The notes: a model not told the origin generated them from the sequence alone. 64,000 nt of DNA from Tullyiplasma multilocale ATCC 49900 (GCF_000483165.1 NZ_AXXW01000007.1:1-64000); one strand, 5' to 3'. Positions 21,161 to 32,883 are shown, numbered from the stretch's first letter. Made by a program: numbers and translations.

Positions 21161-21199
21161 ACACTCTTATAGAATACTAAATATTTTTAAGAGTGTCAA
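21161..21199 (-). promoter_or_regulatory. tRNA-Gly promoter with overlapping inverted repeat
   Basis: Minus strand TTGACA (21194-21199), 17 bp, TATTCT (21171-21176). A 9-bp inverted repeat, ACACTCTTA (21161-21169) and TAAGAGTGT (21188-21196), brackets the core promoter. Confidence 0.8.
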
Positions 21200-21241
21200 T
21201 ATTTTTTGTTAATTTTTTTTAATTTTTGAAAATTAAGTGAA

Positions 21242-21508
21242 TTATTTTCTTAATCCTAATTTTTCAATAATTGATTTGTAACGGTTAACGTCATTTCTTG
21301 CTAAGAATTGTAATAAGTGTCTTCTTTGTGCAACTTTTTTAAGTAATGTTCTTCTTGTAGGAACATCTTTTCTGTGAATTTGTAAGTGAGCTGTCATGTT
21401 TTTGATATCTTCTGTTAAGATAGCAATTTGTACTTCAGCTAAACCAGTGTTTTTTTCTGATCCACCAAATTCGTTAATTAATTCTAATTTTCTTTCTTTT
21501 GAAACCAT
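21242..21508 (-). CDS. rpsO: 30S ribosomal protein S15
   Basis: The 88-residue protein starts MVSKERKLELINEFGGSEKN and holds the S15 signature (IQIHRKD-type AHLQIHRKDVPTRRTLLKKV and RRHLLQFLARND). S15 binds 16S rRNA early in 30S assembly. Full length. Position after ribF matches the conserved truB-ribF-rpsO order of Firmicutes. Confidence 0.98.
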   Translation of the reverse strand: MVSKERKLELINEFGGSEKNTGLAEVQIAILTEDIKNMTAHLQIHRKDVPTRRTLLKKVAQRRHLLQFLARNDVNRYKSIIEKLGLRK

Positions 21509-21615
21509 TGTATAGTTCTCCCTTTTCTTTTTTTGATTTTTAGCGTTTTATCAAAGTAACATCTCGGGAAAGATAGAAACTCTGGTAAACAATCACCTTT
21601 TAAATAATATCATGG

Positions 21616-22389
21616 TTATTTTTGAATTTCATCAATATAGCCATTTAATTTTATCTTTTTAACAACTTCATCTTTCAAAGTATCTTCTTTTACAAAAGAT
21701 ACCTTTCTATCTTTATCAATTATAACTGATGTCATTAAAAATCCATCCAATACAGCGCTGTATTTACCCGGTTTAATATCAATTAAAGGTTTGATAATTT
21801 GATATTGATTATTATCTAATTTTTCAACACCAACATTAAATGGAATCCCAAGCATACGATTAGCATCAAGCATCCCTCCATTTGATATCAATGATTTAAT
21901 TATCGAACTAGACACTTCTTCGTGTCTTGGTTCAATAATTACGTTCTCTTCTCCGAATACTTCTTTTAAGTATTCAACATTCCCGCTAGCTTTTGATCCA
22001 AATTTGAAATCTTGACCTTCGACTAATTTAACCACATTTAGTTCATCTTTTAAGATGTTAGCAAATTCTTCTTTAGTTGTATTTACAAGATCTTGGTCCG
22101 TTTCTATTTCAATAAAATGAGTAACTTCAGGATATTGTTTCATTAAGTAATCATATTTATCATCATAGTTAATTAGTGATAAATCACAATCATTGAAAAA
22201 GTCGATTACTTTCTTACTAAATGTAATCACGATGAAATTTAAATCTTCATTTACAGCATGTTCTTTAGCTATATCTAAAAGCTTTTGGTGATATAAATGA
22301 AATCCATCAAATATCCCAATTGTAGCTATTGAGTTTTTTTCTGTCTCTAGTTTTTGTAAGTCTTTAATATTAGTTCTAATTATTTTCAT
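21616..22389 (-). CDS. ribF: Bifunctional riboflavin kinase/FAD synthetase
   Basis: The N-terminal FAD synthetase motif is IATIGIFDGFHLYHQKLL (compare GxFDGxHxGHQ), and SSSIIKSLI with RMLGIPF follow near residue 165. The C-terminal kinase domain is short (total 257 against about 310 residues) and the usual G-T-A-N/PT-ANL kinase motif is hard to find, so kinase activity is uncertain. The protein makes FMN/FAD from riboflavin. It lies between truB and rpsO as in other Firmicutes. Confidence 0.85.
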   Translation of the reverse strand: MKIIRTNIKDLQKLETEKNSIATIGIFDGFHLYHQKLLDIAKEHAVNEDLNFIVITFSKKVIDFFNDCDLSLINYDDKYDYLMKQYPEVTHFIEIETDQDLVNTTKEEFANILKDELNVVKLVEGQDFKFGSKASGNVEYLKEVFGEENVIIEPRHEEVSSSIIKSLISNGGMLDANRMLGIPFNVGVEKLDNNQYQIIKPLIDIKPGKYSAVLDGFLMTSVIIDKDRKVSFVKEDTLKDEVVKKIKLNGYIDEIQK

Positions 22390-22487
22390 ATTAAATACCT
22401 CCCTATGTAATTATTTTAATACTTTTTCTTTAAAAGTGGTTGTTTTAAAAAATGGGTTGTAAAATGAAAATAAAAGGAGGGGTTATT

Positions 22488-22589
22488 ATGTGTGATCATT
22501 GTGAAAATTCATCTTGCATCGAGTGCGATGACAAGTCAGAATATATAGTTGATGAATGTTCTTGTGGATGTAGCGGGAAACAAAATTAA
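22488..22589 (+). CDS. Cysteine-rich mini-protein, 33 aa, metallothionein-like
   Basis: The frame reads MCDHCENSSCIECDDKSEY and ends with ECSCGCSGKQN. Seven Cys and one His occur in 33 residues, arranged CxxC, CxxC and CxCxC, the pattern of small metal-binding proteins. An ideal ribosome binding site (AAAGGAGGGG) lies 5-9 bp before ATG at 22488. A candidate promoter (TGGTTG, 17 bp, TAAAAT) lies directly upstream, and a perfect terminator follows. It is on the opposite strand to all neighbours, so it is an independent gene. No homolog recognised; metal storage or a redox role is inferred. Confidence 0.75.
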   Translation: MCDHCENSSCIECDDKSEYIVDECSCGCSGKQN

Positions 22590-22598
22590 TATAATAAT

Positions 22599-22626
22599 AA
22601 AAGAACTCTTCATAAGAGTTCTTTTA
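22599..22626. terminator. Bidirectional terminator between Cys-rich gene and truB
   Basis: AAAAGAACTCTT and AAGAGTTCTTTT perfect 12-bp stem with CAT loop. Confidence 0.9.
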
Positions 22627-23496
22627 TTAGTTATTTAATCCACCACGTTTACATTTAAACAGGCTATCTTTTTCTCTTTCATAACAAGCTGCAATGTTGT
22701 TATCGGCATCTCCGATAAATACCACATCTGCACTTTGATCTTTTAAGATAATCTTTTTACCAAAGTTTACATCTCTTAAATCATCTAAAACAACAATTGG
22801 ATATTCATTCATTTTGATTGTTTCATATAGATTAATGATGTTGCTTTCATTTGCGTCATATGGTTCAACAGCGTGTTCGATGCTAAATTGTCCACTCTTA
22901 ACTCTTCTAAGCATTGTAACGTGTGCCACAGTCCCTAAATCAGCTGCAATATCAACAATTAAACTTCTAATGTAAGTTCCTTTTGAACAAGCGGCTCTTA
23001 AAGTGATTTCATTAGTTTCTTGATTATAAGAAACTAATTCTAATTCGTTAATAGTAATGTTTCTTTTTTTAACTTCAACTTCTTTACCTTCACGAGCATA
23101 TTCATATAACTTTTTACCATTAACTTTAATAGCTGAATAAATTGGTGGCGTTTGGTTGTAGTTTAATCCATTGTATTTTTTAACTACGTGTTCAACGTTT
23201 GCTAAACTAATTTCAAATGGTTTTTGAGATTCAGTAACTTCTCCATCTGAATCATAACTATCTGTTGCTGTAAATAGTTTCATAGTTACTAAGTATTCTT
23301 TATCCATATTTAGTAAGTAATCACTTACTTTTGTTCCGTTATTAATCAAACAAATAACTACCCCTGTAGCCAACGGATCTAAAGTTCCAGCATGCCCAAC
23401 TTTTTTAATCCCTAAATTTCTTTTAACTTTTTGAATAACTGTATTAGTACTCATTCCTGTTGGTTTATCGATAATGATAATTCCTGATTTGTTCAT
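22627..23496 (-). CDS. truB: tRNA pseudouridine(55) synthase
   Basis: The 289-residue protein has GIIIIDKPTGMST at the N-terminus, the catalytic motif VGHAGTLDPLATGVV (Asp about residue 40), and TPPIYSAIKVNG. It makes the near-universal pseudouridine 55 in the T-loop of tRNA. Start ATG at 23496. Follows rbfA in the infB cluster. Confidence 0.97.
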   Translation of the reverse strand: MNKSGIIIIDKPTGMSTNTVIQKVKRNLGIKKVGHAGTLDPLATGVVICLINNGTKVSDYLLNMDKEYLVTMKLFTATDSYDSDGEVTESQKPFEISLANVEHVVKKYNGLNYNQTPPIYSAIKVNGKKLYEYAREGKEVEVKKRNITINELELVSYNQETNEITLRAACSKGTYIRSLIVDIAADLGTVAHVTMLRRVKSGQFSIEHAVEPYDANESNIINLYETIKMNEYPIVVLDDLRDVNFGKKIILKDQSADVVFIGDADNNIAACYEREKDSLFKCKRGGLNN

Positions 23497-23521
23497 ATTG
23501 TCTCCTTTGTATAAACATAAT

Positions 23522-23544
23522 AAAAAGAGGATATCCTCTTTTTA
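23522..23544 (-). terminator. Palindromic hairpin between rbfA and truB
   Basis: AAAAAGAGGATATCCTCTTTTT is a perfect 22-bp palindrome followed by T-rich sequence on the minus strand. It could terminate or attenuate before truB. Confidence 0.7.
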
Positions 23545-23547
23545 TAA

Positions 23548-23898
23548 TTATTTTAAATCGCTTAAGATTTTTTCGATTCTATTAGCATTATCTAAAGATG
23601 TGTCGTAGATGAATTTTAAATCTGGCACTGCTCTCATATTTACTTTTCTTGCTAATAACATTCTAATTTTTTTGTGGTTTAATTCTAATTCTTCAGCAAC
23701 GATTTTTTCGTTGATGTTTTCTCCACTGAAAGCTAAGAATGTGTAATAAACTTTCGCAAGTTCTGCATCACTTGTTAATTTAACTTCTGAAATTGAAATT
23801 GATCTTAAAATATCATTTTCCATTCCTCTATTTAAAATTAAAGTTAGTTCTCTTAAGATTAAAGATTCTTTTCTTCCTTGAATTTTTGGATTTGCCAT
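23548..23898 (-). CDS. rbfA: Ribosome-binding factor A
   Basis: The protein of 116 residues shows the RbfA pattern: NPKIQGRKESLILREL, SISEVKLTSDAELAKVYYTF, and MRAVPDLKFIYDTSLDNANRIEKIL near the C-terminus. It helps mature the 5' end of 16S rRNA. ATG at 23898 (MANPK) is preferred over 23904 because GAGGTG is then 7 bp away. Confidence 0.96.
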   Translation of the reverse strand: MANPKIQGRKESLILRELTLILNRGMENDILRSISISEVKLTSDAELAKVYYTFLAFSGENINEKIVAEELELNHKKIRMLLARKVNMRAVPDLKFIYDTSLDNANRIEKILSDLK

Positions 23899-23985
23899 AT
23901 TCATTCACCTCTTCTATATTATGATTATAAATTATTATTAAGTATAAACAAATAAAAATAGGTATCCCTTTCAATAAATATAAAA

Positions 23986-24012
23986 AACAAGTGATATTAT
24001 CACTTGTTTAAT
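23986..24012 (-). terminator. Terminator after membrane protein 24019-24546
   Basis: AAACAAGTGATA and TATCACTTGTTT arms, close to the stop codon. Confidence 0.8.
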
Positions 24013-24018
24013 ATGTCA

Positions 24019-24546
24019 TTAAGCAGCTCTACGAGCTTTAACTAACATTGTTGTGTTAATTCCACCTAATAATAAAGTTGGAATTACTGCTAATAATAAG
24101 TTAATGATTCATTTTCAATCAAGCATTTCATATTTAGCTGCAAATCCACCAACGAATAATAAAACGAATAATACTGAAGTGATCAATAATACTCCTAATA
24201 AGAAGTTGTTGATTACTAAGAACATTCTTACAAATTTATTTTTTTGTAAGAATATTGAGAATACGATTGCGATAATTTGAATTACTGCAATTACTGCCAA
24301 TAAGAAAAATGAAATTCCCCCTAATCATTCTGCTGCTCTAAAGAATCAAGGTCCATGCATTGTTATTGGACCAACGTCTACTGTAGCAATATTAGTAATT
24401 TCTTTATATGAGTAAATATCAAAGATTTTGATTCCCCCAATTGCTAATGGAATACAAATAATCAATAAAGCTGTTAATGTAATTGAAATAATGTCATTAA
24501 CACCAAAACGGTTATTTGATTTTTTTGCTTGTTTTTGTTTTGCCAT
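24019..24546 (-). CDS. Four-helix membrane protein, 175 aa, unknown
   Basis: A Lys/Gln-rich N-terminus (MAKQKQAKKSNNRFG) is followed by four long hydrophobic segments and a short basic tail. TGA encodes Trp at four sites. No family recognised. It is inserted between infB and rbfA together with the next gene, which breaks the usually contiguous infB-rbfA pair. Confidence 0.82.
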
Positions 24547-24607
24547 AATTTAAAATCTCCTTTTCTATATATTACCTTTAAATATATAGATGTGAAATTA
24601 AATAAAT

Positions 24608-24629
24608 AAAAAACACTTTCGTGTTTTTC
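24608..24629 (-). terminator. Terminator after 24633-25433
   Basis: AAAAACAC TTTC GTGTTTTT hairpin with T-rich flanks. Confidence 0.75.
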
Positions 24630-24632
24630 AAG

Positions 24633-25433
24633 TTAAATGCTATTGATTAATTTCTTTTGTAGTTCACTAATATGATCAAATATTTCTCTTTTAGTCATTT
24701 CTCTTAATGATTCTTTTTTAAATTTCACTTTAGTTCGACTTAATTTACCTCTTAAATTATTAGCCATTTTTTGAAGTTCCTGACGAGTTTCTTTTATTTC
24801 TTTAGACCCATCTTTCAGCGCTCTTTTTTGAGCGTGTGTTAAAAATTCTTTAGTTTTAGGAGCGTTTGATTTGGTATGTTTAGCTTTCTTTTTAGAAATC
24901 ACTTCTTTAACAGCTTGTAAATTTCTATTAAATATCGGATTAATTTCTTCATCACCATAAGTTGGAGCATCTTTATCTTCAATTTTAGCTTTAACATCCC
25001 CTTTTGATAACTCTTTCATCTTTCTAGCTAACTCTTCACGTTTATCGGCGAGGTTATCAATCCCTCTTTCATATAAAACATTTTGTTTAGTTTTAAAGTA
25101 GTATAACAATGACAGAATTGTTAATCATAAAAAACCAGGAACTAAAAACAAGAAGATATTTGCAACAAAATCTACATAAACTGCAATTGGTTCAATTGAA
25201 TTATTTTTAGCAAATTCTAAAGCTTTATTTAATTTATCTATATTAATAACCATTTCTTCAGTTGGACCTATTAAAAAGTTTTTATTAACTCCACCTTCTA
25301 AGTTAGCTATCGGATTAAATATCTTCATTAAAAAGAAAATCACTAAGGTTATTGTAAAAGCATTTAACAATATTCAAAACAAATATTGAGCCATCTTTCT
25401 TTTTCTAATGGCATTTAAAAGTCTATCACTCAT
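24633..25433 (-). CDS. Membrane protein with long Lys/Glu-rich cytoplasmic tail, 266 aa
   Basis: Two membrane segments (about residues 17-38 and 87-110) are followed by ~150 residues with many Lys, Glu and Arg and no hydrophobic stretch, probably a helical cytoplasmic domain. GAGGTGA precedes ATG at 25433. A promoter (TTGCTT, 17 bp, TATAAT; 25509-25537) lies upstream, which frees it from the RT gene. Function unknown. Confidence 0.82.
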
Positions 25434-25508
25434 AAGTTCACCTCGCACAACCATCCTGTCACGATATTATTGTTATTTTTAATGATTAATTTTTTAACCA
25501 TTTATCTA

Positions 25509-25537
25509 ATTATAGATTTAGGGGTGGTAGCAAGCAA
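25509..25537 (-). promoter_or_regulatory. Promoter for membrane protein 24633-25433
   Basis: Minus strand TTGCTT (25532-25537), 17-bp spacer, TATAAT (25509-25514), about 75 bp before the start codon. Confidence 0.7.
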
Positions 25538-25562
25538 ACGTATGACCCCTTATCAGAGAAAC

Positions 25563-25598
25563 TTAAAACTAGTTCAAAGGGTGTCGAACTAGTTTTAA
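25563..25598. other. Perfect 13-bp hairpin downstream of the RT gene
   Basis: TTAAAACTAGTTC (25563-25575) and GAACTAGTTTTAA (25586-25598) flank a 10-nt loop AAAGGGTGTC. It lacks the T-run of a classical terminator and lies 20-55 bp past the RT stop. A second weaker stem (AGGGG with CCCCT, 25518-25550) follows on the minus strand. It may be an RNA end structure or an RT-linked non-coding RNA. Confidence 0.6.
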
Positions 25599-25617
25599 GG
25601 CAAAGAAAAAAAGCTGA

Positions 25618-28252
<2,635 letters not shown>

Positions 28253-28432
28253 AGACACTCCTTTTTTAAAAAATATACATAAATATATACATATATTCAT
28301 ATATGTATATACAAACGTAAATATTATGATGAATAACATTTACATCTATACGTAGTACAGGGTTTAAAAATGTACAACATACTCTTCCAAAGAGATTTCC
28401 TATATTTTATTTTATTATATCATTTTGAACAA
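28253..28432 (-). promoter_or_regulatory. Promoter and structured leader of the RT gene
   Basis: Minus strand TTGTTC (28427-28432), 17 bp, TAAAAT (28404-28409); a TATAAT lies between them as an alternative. The ~140-nt leader contains CTCTTTGGAAGAG and a perfect 13-bp palindrome (28284-28311, TATATACATATAT with ATATATGTATATA). AAGGAG stands just before ATG 28252. The leader is long for this genome and could carry a structured RNA. Confidence 0.6.
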
Positions 28433-28433
28433 T

Positions 28434-28455
28434 AAAAAAGCTGACTAAGCAGCTT
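28434..28455 (-). repeat. Right 22-bp direct repeat; end and terminator of infB
   Basis: Identical to 25607-25628. It covers the last codons and TAG of infB (Lys-Ala-Ala-stop) and forms the infB terminator: AAAAAAGCTG and CAGCTTTTTT, 10-bp stem with a 6-nt loop. Confidence 0.88.
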
Positions 28456-30322
28456 TTTTAGTTTCTTCTTTGTAGGCTTCGATAATGTCGCCTTCTTTAA
28501 TATCATTATAGTTTTTGATTGTCATTCCACCTTCAGAACCAATTTTTGCTTCTTTGATGTCATTTTTCTCATGTTTTAATGATGAGATTTCACCTGTAAA
28601 GGCAACAATACCATTTCTTAAGATACGAACTTTAGCATTTCTTGGAATTGATCCATCAATAACGTGGAATCCACCAATTACACCAATATCAGTATGTCTG
28701 AATGTAGCTCTAATTTCAGCTTGTCCTAAAACAATTTCTTCAACAATTGGATCTAACATTCCTTTTAATGCTTCTTCTAATTCTTCAATAACTTTGTAGA
28801 TAATGTTGTGTAAACGTATTTCAACACCATCTTCTTCAGCTTTTTGACGAACTGCGGCATCAGGACGAACATTGAATCCATAAACAATAGCATTTGATGC
28901 CATTGCTAATGTGATATCTGAGTTTGAGATAGCTCCAACTGATCCACGAATCATGTTCAATTTAACACCTTCAACATCGATTTTAGCAAGTGATCCTTTT
29001 AATGCTTCTACAGATCCTTGAGTATCTGCTTTAACAATAATATTAACGTGTTTTAATTCACCATCATCAATATGTTTTTTAATTGAGTCTAATGTAAATG
29101 TTTGTTTTGATTGACGTTCTGCTGCCAATTGTTTTTCAGCCTGTGCTTCAGCAATTTGACGAGCCATTTTATCATCGTTCATAACAATAAATTTATCCCC
29201 GGCTTTTGGTACTTCGTTTAATCCATAAATAACAACTGGTTTACTTGGTTCTGCTTTAAGAACTTTTTTACCATATTCGTTTTCGATATTTTTAATTGAA
29301 CCGAATGTTCCTCCAGCTACAAGTGTATCTCTCATTTCAAGAGTTCCTTGTTGAACTAGAATAGAAGCTACTGGTCCTTTAGATTTGTCTAAGTGTGCTT
29401 CAAGAACAACACCAGATGCAAATTTATTTGGGTTAGCTTTTAAATCTAACATTTCAGCAATTAGTAATAAAGTATCTTGTAAGTTATCTAAACCGATTTT
29501 TTGTTTAGCTGAACCTGTAATGAAAGGAATATCTCCTCCGTACTCTTCAGCTACTAATCCATAGCTCATTAATTCAACTTTAACTTTTTCAGGATCAGCT
29601 CCTGGTTTGTCAACCTTGTTTACGAAAACAACGATTGGTACATCCGCTTGTTTAGCATGATCAATTGCTTCCTCAGTTTGAGGCATAACCCCATCATCTG
29701 CTGCAACAATTAAAATTACGATATCAGTAGCATTTGCTCCACGAGAACGCATTTCTGTGAAAGCCTCGTGACCTGGAGTATCGATGAATGTAATTTTTTT
29801 CTTATCTTCACGTACCACTTGGTAAGCTCCGATTGCTTGAGTAATTCCCCCAGCTTCTCCTCCAGCTACATCAGCATTTCTCATAGAATCTAATAATGTA
29901 GTTTTACCATGGTCAACGTGTCCCATGATAGTAACAACTGGTGCACGTTCAACTAAGTCCTCTGGACGATCTTCAACTTGTAATTGTTCAAAGATATTTT
30001 CTTTAGTTAGTGATTCTTCTTTTTTGAAGTCAAATCCGTATTCTAAAGCTAATTCTCCCATTTGTTCTTCTGATAAAATCATATTTTGATTCATCATTAA
30101 TCCTTGTGAGAAAAAGTATTTTAAGATTTCTGCTGCAGATTTTCCAATCTTACCAGCGAAATCAGCAATTGATAGAGGTTCTGTGAAAACAAATACCCCA
30201 TCAATTAATCCTGTAGCAACAACCTCTTTCAGTTGTTGTTTAATATTTTTAGTATGCTCTCTTGCTTTAGCTTTCGCTTCAGCGGCATTTTTAGCTGCGA
30301 TAGTTTTTTTATTTTTAGCCAT
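28445..30322 (-). CDS. infB: Translation initiation factor IF-2
   Basis: The 625-residue protein has a short Lys/Ala-rich N-terminus. The G domain starts about residue 130: GHVDHGKTT (P-loop), DTPGHEAFTEMR and NKVDKPGAD, with EGG insertion TGSAKQ as the last G motif. The C-terminal part binds fMet-tRNA. IF-2 brings initiator tRNA to the 30S subunit. It is shorter than the E. coli or Bacillus protein because the N-terminal extension is reduced, as usual in mollicutes. The stop codon lies inside its own terminator. Confidence 0.98.
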   Translation of the reverse strand: MAKNKKTIAAKNAAEAKAKAREHTKNIKQQLKEVVATGLIDGVFVFTEPLSIADFAGKIGKSAAEILKYFFSQGLMMNQNMILSEEQMGELALEYGFDFKKEESLTKENIFEQLQVEDRPEDLVERAPVVTIMGHVDHGKTTLLDSMRNADVAGGEAGGITQAIGAYQVVREDKKKITFIDTPGHEAFTEMRSRGANATDIVILIVAADDGVMPQTEEAIDHAKQADVPIVVFVNKVDKPGADPEKVKVELMSYGLVAEEYGGDIPFITGSAKQKIGLDNLQDTLLLIAEMLDLKANPNKFASGVVLEAHLDKSKGPVASILVQQGTLEMRDTLVAGGTFGSIKNIENEYGKKVLKAEPSKPVVIYGLNEVPKAGDKFIVMNDDKMARQIAEAQAEKQLAAERQSKQTFTLDSIKKHIDDGELKHVNIIVKADTQGSVEALKGSLAKIDVEGVKLNMIRGSVGAISNSDITLAMASNAIVYGFNVRPDAAVRQKAEEDGVEIRLHNIIYKVIEELEEALKGMLDPIVEEIVLGQAEIRATFRHTDIGVIGGFHVIDGSIPRNAKVRILRNGIVAFTGEISSLKHEKNDIKEAKIGSEGGMTIKNYNDIKEGDIIEAYKEETKKAA

Positions 30323-30341
30323 GTAAATTTTCCCCTTTCTT

Positions 30342-30647
30342 TTATTGATCTAGATTAGATTTAATTAACTTAATAAAGTTAAAATTGTTAAATCCTACTG
30401 CGACAATAGTGGTTCTTCCACATGCTTGTGCAATCTCTTCGATTGTTAAAATATCATCATGATATTCAATTTCGTGAGATTTACACTTGTCTATTAATTT
30501 CTTCTTTTGACTTGGTCCCATGTTAGAACCAATAATTACAAAAGAAACTTTGTTAGCTTTGATGAAGTCTAATAATTTCGCTCCATAAATAACATTTGTT
30601 GATCCGTATGCCATACCAATGGCATTAAGTAATTTTTGTTTATCCAT
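30342..30647 (-). CDS. ylxQ: L7Ae-family RNA-binding protein (YlxQ)
   Basis: The 101-residue protein is of the L7Ae/L30e/YlxQ type (LLNAIGMAYGSTNVIYGAKLL, FVIIGSNMGPSQKKKLIDKC). It overlaps the 3' end of ylxR by 8 bp and precedes infB, exactly as in Bacillus. Such proteins bind kink-turn RNA; the precise role is not known. Confidence 0.92.
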   Translation of the reverse strand: MDKQKLLNAIGMAYGSTNVIYGAKLLDFIKANKVSFVIIGSNMGPSQKKKLIDKCKSHEIEYHDDILTIEEIAQACGRTTIVAVGFNNFNFIKLIKSNLDQ

Positions 30648-30903
30648 TAATTACCTTTTCTAGTTGATCATAAATTTCGTCTTCCACCTTAGTTTTTAAA
30701 CCACGAGAAATTAAATTACGTTGTTTTGCTTTTTTAAGTGAAGCATGATCAGGTTTTAAATAAACCCCACGTCCTTCAGCTTTAAAAGTTGGATCAATAA
30801 AGATTTTTCCATCTTTATTTTTAACAATTCTAATTAATTCTTCTTTGGGAAGCATTGTATTTGAAGCAACATCTTTTCTTAAGTTTGGGCTTTTAGCTGC
30901 CAT
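30640..30903 (-). CDS. ylxR: YlxR/RnpM family RNA-binding protein
   Basis: The 87-residue protein has the YlxR pattern: RKDVASNTMLPKEELIRIV, then GRGVYLKPDH and a basic C-terminus. The standard start of this family carries (R/K)xCx(S/G); here it is NLRKDVASNTM, a Cys-less version. It is thought to bind RNA, in Bacillus RNase P. ATG at 30903 lies one base past the nusA stop; an upstream non-ATG start inside nusA is rejected. Confidence 0.9.
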   Translation of the reverse strand: MAAKSPNLRKDVASNTMLPKEELIRIVKNKDGKIFIDPTFKAEGRGVYLKPDHASLKKAKQRNLISRGLKTKVEDEIYDQLEKVING

Positions 30904-30904
30904 C

Positions 30905-32353
30905 TTAATTTTCGTAGTAATCGTCGTATTCGTCGATTTCTTCTTCGTCATCTTCAATTTCGTCTTCATCAGCGATTAACTCATTGAAGGCTTCTAAATT
31001 AGCTTTAATTTCATCTAAGTTTGGTTCTTCTACTAAAGATTCAACAATTGTTTCTTCAACAACTGGTGCGAATTCTTTTTCAATTGAAGCTTCAACTAGT
31101 GATTCTTCTAATTCGTTTTCTTCAACGATTTCGTTTTGTAACATTGCTAATGCATCTAAGTCAATTCCAGTGTTTTTAGGACGTGAAACTGTGTTAGTTT
31201 TAGCTGTTTTTTCTTTACGTCTGTTAATGTTTGCTAAGAATTCTGGGTTTGATAACTCAGCTTCTGTAATGTTTCCATTTCATAAGATTTCTAAAGCATC
31301 TTCTTGAGCATTTGCATATGAGTAGATGTTAACTCTAATTTTTAATAAGTTAGCAACTAAACGTGCAGCAATCCCTGATTTACCAATAGCTAATGATAAT
31401 TGTTCATTTGGAACAATAACATCACATTCACCATTTTCTTCGTCAACTGATACTGAAATAACTCTAACTGGAGCCATTGCGTTCATTACAAAGTTTTCCA
31501 TGTTTTCATCTCATTTAACAACATCAATTTTTTCACCTTTTAACTCTTTAGAAATTGAGTTAATACGTGCACCATGTGCACCAACACATGCTCCAACTGG
31601 ATCTACGAACTCATCGTTTGAGAATACAGCAACTTTTGCTCTTCTTCCTGGTTCACGTGAAACTGCTTTAACTTCAACAATTCCTTCAGCGATTTCAGGA
31701 ACTTCATCTTCTAATAATTTAGCTAAGAAGTTTGGAGCTGTTCTTGAAACCATAACTTGACTGAATTTGTTATCTCTAGCAACTTCATCAATGTATAAAG
31801 TAATGTATTCATTAACTTCAAATTCTTCACCATAAATAATTTTTTGGTTTCATAATGAAGCCACTGTTCCATCTAAATCAACTAGGTATGAAGTTCCTTG
31901 TTCATTTTGACCAATAACTTTACCTTTGATGATTTCACCTTGTTTGTCGATGAATTTTTCATAAACTTTAGCACGTTCTGCACCTTTAATTTTTTGTTGA
32001 ACGATTTGACGTACTTGGAATACTGCTAATCTTGAGAATTCTTCATTGAATTCAATTGGACGATTTAATAATTCGTTTAAAACTACATGTTCTCCAAACT
32101 CTTTTTTAGCATCTTCTAAAGTAATTTCTAATCAATCGTCATCAACTTCTTCAACAACTAATAACTCTTGAGACATTTTAATTTCTCCAGTTACTTCATC
32201 GATTTCTACTTTAACAATTGCATCTGTATCAAAGAAACGTTCGTAAGCTTTTTGGAAACCTTCGATTAATCCTTCTAATACAACTTCTTTATTAATATCT
32301 TTTTCTTCAGCAATCATACTGATAGCTTCTAATAATTCTGCACCGTTTACCAT
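30905..32353 (-). CDS. nusA: Transcription termination/antitermination factor NusA
   Basis: The 482-residue protein has the NusA N-terminal domain (residues 1-125), an S1 domain (GEIIKGKVIGQ, about 135-200), and two KH domains with VDPVGACVGAHGARINSI and LSLAIGKSGIAARLVANLL. A very acidic tail of ~110 residues (DEDEIEDDEEEIDEYDDYY) ends it. NusA binds RNA polymerase and controls pausing and termination. Two TGA codons are read as Trp. Confidence 0.98.
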
Positions 32354-32362
32354 GCAATCCTC

Positions 32363-32857
32363 CTAAAATTTAACTGCGTATCTTACAGCTCTAATATCTT
32401 CTCACTTGATAAGTGATTTTTTCTTTTGACCTTTGATAAAGTATTCAATTCTGAACTCATCTGTTTCAGAATTGTAATCTGCCACAATACCTTCAATAGT
32501 CATTAGTTTGTTAACTGATTTATTAAAATCAAAGTGAACATATCCACCAATTGATCTAATTAACTCGTCTTTATTTCTAATAACTTTCTCAATTCCAGCA
32601 CTAGCAATCTCTAACATGTAAGGTTTTTTGATAGATTCAAATTTATCCATCGCATCAGAAATCTTTTCATTAACATCAGCTAACGCATCAAAATCTAATG
32701 GTTTATTTGGTTGAGTAGCATCTTCAACTAAGATTTGTAAAACATCACTTTCGAAATCATGTAAGTTATTAACTTCATAAACTCTTAAATTATGTTCTGC
32801 TAAAATGGCATTTGCCATGTTTTCAATATCGTTTTTAACATTTGAAAAATTTCTCAT
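32363..32857 (-). CDS. rimP: Ribosome maturation factor RimP
   Basis: The 164-residue protein shows RimP features: LRVYEVNNLHDFESDVLQILVE and MLEIASAGIEKVIRNKDE (compare LEVSSPGLDRPL), then a C-terminal SH3-like domain with SLIKWEDI. It assists 30S assembly. ATG at 32857 is chosen for the GGAGGGGG ribosome binding site. It is first in the rimP-nusA-ylxR-ylxQ-infB operon; polC, its usual upstream neighbour, is 7 kb away. Confidence 0.92.
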
Positions 32858-32883
32858 TTTTCCCCCTCCATAAGGCCAATAAG

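Noticed and set aside
30904-30969. YlxR starting at 30969
   Set aside because: It would overlap the acidic tail of NusA by 65 bp and has no ribosome binding site; ATG 30903 is directly coupled to the NusA stop.
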